Shown one piece after another: positions 60,239 through 64,000 of a stretch of 64,000 nt of DNA. Every line of letters starts with the position of its first letter. Position 1 is the stretch's first letter. The notes under the pieces were generated by a model. The model worked only from the letters and a program-made list of their open reading frames with translations, made no database searches and was not told the origin of the DNA. Position numbers and translations under genes: made by a program. This stretch comes from Fennellomyces sp. T-0311 (taxonomy: Eukaryota > Mucoromycota > Mucoromycetes > Mucorales > Lichtheimiaceae), in assembly GCA_025266875.1 (NCBI GenBank), contig JALLLT010000004.1, positions 62,001 to 126,000 on the forward strand, in the 5' to 3' direction.

Positions 60239-61527
60239 TTATCTTCTTGCATAGGATCCGGCTGCTGGTCACCAGAAAAACTGGAGAACAGGTTGCGGGC
60301 TTCATCGACTGAATCTGCTCGTTGGCGTTTTCGAGGTGCTGGTTTCGGATTCTTTTCTTGGAAAGAGTCCCAGTACTTCTGTTCGATATGGTGGTCGTGG
60401 TCTTGCGGCAGCGAAGTGAAGTATCGCAGGACTGCAATTCCAAGGTGTTTCTTTGGCATACGCAGACACATGGTGAGCATACGCTCTTGGTAGAGTCTCC
60501 TGGCCTCTTCTCCACGTTCAGATTCGTTTAGTTTCGCAAGTAGCTTCGGATCGCCAATAGTAGATGCAGCAATTGGGCTGAAGTCATCCTTTGGCGTCAG
60601 TTTCGCTTGTTGCAGCATATGACGTAGGTCTTTTTCGTATGACGAATGCACCAGCAGGCCGATTACTCCATGCGCGGGGAAGTGTACGTCGATCACCCGT
60701 TCTTGTGCAACTCCCAAAATGCGTAACGCGCGCCGAATTTCGCTGTGCGACGTTCGGCGAGGTGAAGGCATATACACGATGGTGTACGCTGTGTTATTCG
60801 TAGCTGGGGTCAGAATTCTGTGCGCCCAATTCAGAAGCTTTTCTGTGGGAGGTCCTGTGTTTTTCTTCTTCGGTGTGTTCCGACTTGTTACCTCGGCGTA
60901 CGATATCGTTTTTGTCGCTTTGGGTTGTAGCTGCTGATCTATTTTCTTCAGCTTGCGGTCGAGTTGTTGTTGCTGTTTCTGCTGATGCTGAGCTTTTTCA
61001 GCGGCGAGCTCTTTCTTGCGCGCCTCCCATTCCTCTCTCGTGGGGGCATGCATAGACTCGATCGCACCTGTTAGCACTTCGTCCTCTTTATCCAAGGATG
61101 TAGCTGTATCGGTTGGTGGGCCAGATTGGGATGACTGGCTGAGTTGCGGAGGTGGCACTAGTTGCGATTGTGCCTCAAGCTCGGTGATACGTGCTCGGGT
61201 TAATGCAAGCTCTTCTTCAAGTTGCTCGTTTTTCTGAAGCAAGACTTTGTTTTGCTTCATTAAGGCCTCGTTCTGCTGTAAGACCTCGTCCAATTTCGCA
61301 GTGTACTGTTCTTGCGCCCACATGCGATCTTCGTGCGTCTTCATTCGTTTTTCGATCTCCATCATGCGCTGGTCGAATTCCCATTGGGCGTTGTGTTGCT
61401 GCACATGTGGATCTGTGTGGTTTGCAAGTGCCTGTGACGATAGTGTCTCGATCGAGCTCAATTGGAATTGGCTACCCAGTGATTGGGGAGGGGAGCCCGA
61501 TCCCGGACCTTTGAGGTGATCACTCAT
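60235..61527 (-). CDS. LINE ORF1: nucleic-acid-binding/coiled-coil protein
   Basis: 430 residues from ATG 61527; the frame is open about 30 codons further upstream but without an ATG. About residues 55-125 form a heptad coiled coil (EVLQQNEALMKQNKVLLQKNEQL), probably for trimer-like assembly. A Gln/Lys-rich spacer (HQQKQQQQLDRKLKKIDQQL) precedes a folded part (YTIVYMPSPRRTSHSEIRRALRIL ... VIGLLVHSSYE) that resembles the RNA-binding region of fungal LINE ORF1 proteins. It would coat the element RNA. No CCHC knuckle was seen. The stop TGA overlaps the ORF2 start. Confidence 0.87.
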   Translation of the reverse strand: MSDHLKGPGSGSPPQSLGSQFQLSSIETLSSQALANHTDPHVQQHNAQWEFDQRMMEIEKRMKTHEDRMWAQEQYTAKLDEVLQQNEALMKQNKVLLQKNEQLEEELALTRARITELEAQSQLVPPPQLSQSSQSGPPTDTATSLDKEDEVLTGAIESMHAPTREEWEARKKELAAEKAQHQQKQQQQLDRKLKKIDQQLQPKATKTISYAEVTSRNTPKKKNTGPPTEKLLNWAHRILTPATNNTAYTIVYMPSPRRTSHSEIRRALRILGVAQERVIDVHFPAHGVIGLLVHSSYEKDLRHMLQQAKLTPKDDFSPIAASTIGDPKLLAKLNESERGEEARRLYQERMLTMCLRMPKKHLGIAVLRYFTSLPQDHDHHIEQKYWDSFQEKNPKPAPRKRQRADSVDEARNLFSSFSGDQQPDPMQEDK

Positions 61528-61713
61528 AGAGGCACTTAGGAATTGGCTGGTGTTACTGTGCTGTGAGTTAGCCTGATGTTGTGTAAACACGTTGTTTTGA
61601 TCTTGAATGACTTTGTGTGACAATGTGTTTATAGGATAAATTTGGAAATGAGAAGAAATTGGTTTATATAAAAAGAGGTGTTGGTTGCCGCGCGCGATGC
61701 TCGACTACGTCTC

Positions 61714-61727
61714 AACATGGTCATTAG
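61714..61727. repeat. LINE target-site duplication, 5' side
   Basis: AACATGGTCATTAG, identical to 56541-56554. Confidence 0.9.
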
Positions 61728-62329
61728 AAAACTAATTACGAATATTGATGAACTTGATTAAAGTAACTTACAATGCCCCAAATGAAAATACAGGCTCCTA
61801 CAAATCGACCGACCGAGAACTTTTGTAACATAGTTTATTGATAAGCTACGTAGTCAAAAGCAAAGTTAAGCATCCATTGTTATTTCATAGAGCCAGTAAG
61901 ATCATGTACCTGACAGACAATATGTCCAATGAAAAACATTGAGCCTAGCCACGAAAACTGTGTTCCTGTCAAATGGTCTATATCTTCAAAAATTCCAAGA
62001 ACGGCAGATACACTCAAAGCTGCCTTATCCGCAAACTTAGAGGTAGGAGCATACATTAGCGGTTTACAATCGGTGAACGGTGTGATTAATATAACGCACC
62101 TGTATCATCAAATGGCTGACAAAAACGGAATTACTGTAAGCACAATTTTGCAAACAAACTTTTTTTCAGCTTTGGATTTGCCAAACGGTTTTTGGAATCC
62201 ATCGCTTTTTTCTTCGCTGGATCGGACACCGTTGGAGCCAGCATTCCCGGCTTTCTTCTGCTCTTGCTGCACTATCTCCAGAGCAGGCGTTTCGCGGAGA
62301 TCACTGTCGTTATAGCCTTGAGTTGACAT

Positions 62330-64000
62330 AATTTATTTGACAGATAGAGCGTCGTTGTAAATAGAACATGGCTATTGCTTTTATAGGATATATATTTTAG
62401 TTCCCACATGCACAGTTCTGGATCGACACGAGCAAAAGTTATACAGATTGTTAAAGTTTTTGCTCATGGATTACAACTTTTATCAATTGATCTTTAGTTT
62501 CTATAATAGTTCGATGCTTCTTTAAACGGTGTGAATCATGGGAGTTAGTTTGGAACTCCTTTCAAACAGGATTACTTACAAAATAGCAAGACGTCGCTTA
62601 TATACTTTAATCTGACAGTTATCAACATATATCTTTTATACGCGCTTTCGGAGTCTCTGATATCAAAAATAATTGCGCATACCCAATATTCCATAAGCAT
62701 GGCTAAATAAAGTATTACTCAATTGCCACAAAAATGTTACCTACTAGCATAATGTTGAGCGATTTTGAGCCTTGCCAATTTAGGGTTTTCGGATCAAATT
62801 TCGGCAACAAACGGGGGGTCACCCGGCAATCATGAAAGTGTTACAGCTCATATGACCACGTTTTCCTGGGAAATGCTTTTAGTCCGTTTTGAGCTATGCG
62901 TTGTCATCCAACTTGCGAAGATTGACATCTTTGGTTTTATGGTATTACACTGCTTGCTTTTATTTCTTAAAGAATAAAGACATAAGCTGGTTATGATCGA
63001 TTTGCTTCACCTATCGTACGCATGAAACCCACACGCTATGTACATTCAAAATTTTGTTGGAAAAAGTATGCCATACTTCTATTTTTTAGATAAAGTATCG
63101 TTTACTTTCCTGGTCAAAAATACGCACTGTACGTTTGTGTAAAATATAGGCTGCGGGTATATGACTTTAAGCGAAGTTCCTTTCATCGTAAACCTTACAT
63201 AAAAATTATTACAATAGTTGTATGTGATTGGGCATCGTGAGTTCACTTGCCATAATGTCAGTGACCAGTGTTTATTAAATGCTTTATAAGTAATACGTAG
63301 TGTATGATATCTCCATTCATTCTGATCTCGTGTACAGCGGAACCCCGTTTTTTGCACAGGTGGTTTTTCAGGAAATGTAGTGCAAAAACCGGGGGGTGTG
63401 CAAATATCGAGGGTGAACTGTAGAGAAGTTGAGTGGGCTGGGTGAGGTCTTCATGCAAAAAGCAGGGTTCTACTGTAAATGTCATCCTGTTGTTCGCAAG
63501 GATTTCCGCCAGAAAAAAGTATCACATCAATCCTCAACATGCAATACAGGACTAAGTGCGCACACATTGTATGCCCCGACAGTTTCTCTGGTATAATTTT
63601 CTACACCACTATATCTTGTTTATGCTAACCGCAATCCATCCTTGTATCTGAATGCCTCTGCCGTTCAAATTCCGTCAGCATTCATATCATGTTCAACCGT
63701 AACTCGTTACGTGAACCAAACAATAACTGCTAAAGAAGACACAGGACACTGAGATTTATAGCTGACTTACGACGAAGGTATGTAATACTTATGAAAAACA
63801 GTCAATGCATAACTTTTGAAATGCAACGTGATCGTCAAAGGAAAACCGCCTTGCTCCGGAAAGAGATGTCCGTACAAATAGCATTGTCATTCAGCCAATC
63901 ATCATTGGATGAAGCATTTCTCCCGTTGAAAAAGTATAACTTCTCCAGAAGTATGTTAAGATCTGCATTCACAAGATGTCAATCACAAGTTATCACGCAA
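62330..64000. other. Right-edge intergenic sequence
   Basis: Upstream of the transporter relic. Only short frames, plus one MITE at 63335-63475 and a copy of the GGATCAAATTTCGGC block at 62791. A plus-strand frame at 62765-62977 is interrupted in meaning by this repeat and is not called. Confidence 0.45.
63335..63475. mobile_element. TA-flanked MITE, GCACA family, with duplicated right end
   Basis: Left end CAGCGGAACCCCGTTTTTTG then CACA, after a TA. Two possible right ends occur: CGAGGGTGAACTG at 63420 followed by TA, and AGCAGGGTTCTACTG at 63475 followed by TA. Both match the inverted left end, so the element is either 86 or 141 bp, or a short copy joined to part of another. Related to 10088-10234. 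Confidence 0.7.

Larger units (their letters stand above)
56555..61713 (-). mobile_element. Full-length LINE (non-LTR retrotransposon)
   Basis: A 5,159-bp element bordered by a perfect 14-bp target-site duplication, in the same orientation as the host MFS relic and inside its intron. On the minus strand: a 186-bp 5' leader, ORF1 (coiled coil), ORF2 (APE-type endonuclease plus reverse transcriptase) overlapping by 4 nt, and a 225-bp 3' UTR ending in an A-rich tail (AATAAAATAATAAC). Both ORFs are uninterrupted and the duplication is perfect, so the insertion looks recent. The endonuclease type places it in the Jockey/Tad/L1 superfamily in the broad sense; the clade was not resolved. Confidence 0.93.
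55231..62329 (-). pseudogene. Decayed MFS transporter interrupted by a LINE
   Basis: Paralogue of the transporter at 42042-43785. Exon 1 (from 62329) ends LTVIPFLSAI and loses one nucleotide before the donor. Exon 2 (about 62040-61917: ADKAALSVSAVLGI) is intact. Exon 3 loses one nucleotide before QKFSVGRFVGACIF. A GTAAGT donor follows, and the matching acceptor TTTTTAG lies at about 56531, beyond the LINE, at a position with no intron in the paralogue. Downstream, ILATAYCHTFSQL-like and RFLLGIFEG sequence continues, then another one-nucleotide loss before SFGISDMG and one after NVSGYSKK; the C-terminus GNFIGPLVM ... NFIYRL is preserved. At least four frameshifts make it a pseudogene independently of the LINE. 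Confidence 0.85.

Overview
The window looks like nuclear DNA of a filamentous fungus, most likely an early-diverging one (Mucoromycota, Mucorales-like). Evidence: many 50-70 nt GT-AG introns with CTAA(T/C)-type branch points; a 2,3-bisphosphoglycerate-independent phosphoglycerate mutase; families of F-box/leucine-rich proteins; a Plavaka-type DNA transposon; a LINE; and AT-rich, decaying intergenic DNA. The species assignment is inference. I saw no rRNA, tRNA or CRISPR array. All exon models below were assembled by hand from splice signals, reading phase and homology remembered from the families.

Layout, left to right. (1) 0.35-2.0 kb: phosphoglycerate mutase. (2) 2.8-19.1 kb: an F-box/LRR cluster. 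It holds two intact TPR-like/F-box/LRR paralogues (6.3-8.4 kb and 10.3-12.3 kb), one intact short-N-terminus F-box/LRR gene (17.3-19.1 kb) and three decayed copies of the latter type, with several TA-flanked MITEs between them. (3) 19.3-20.6 kb: remnants of a subtilase and of a glutathione S-transferase lying head to tail. (4) 24.9-29.6 kb: convergent genes for a TM9/nonaspanin membrane protein and cytosolic Hsp90. (5) 36.1-43.8 kb: the densest part, with a WW/FF splicing-elongation factor divergent from proteasome subunit beta-3, a small unknown protein, Mn-superoxide dismutase, a Mig1/CreA-like zinc-finger protein and an allantoate-permease-type MFS transporter. (6) 48.7-54.5 kb: what appears to be an intact Plavaka-type transposon with two divergent, intron-rich genes, a 1,030-residue transposase and a 366-residue companion I do not recognise. 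(7) 55.2-62.3 kb: a decayed paralogue of the MFS transporter with a full-length LINE (two intact ORFs, perfect 14-bp target-site duplication) inside one of its introns.

The housekeeping genes act in unrelated pathways: glycolysis, endomembrane trafficking, protein folding, splicing/transcription, proteolysis, oxidative defence and transport. The rest reads as a turnover zone in which F-box, transporter and protease families duplicate and decay while DNA transposons, MITEs and a LINE insert. The long gene-poor stretches (20.6-24.9, 29.6-36.1 and 43.8-48.7 kb) show only short broken reading frames.
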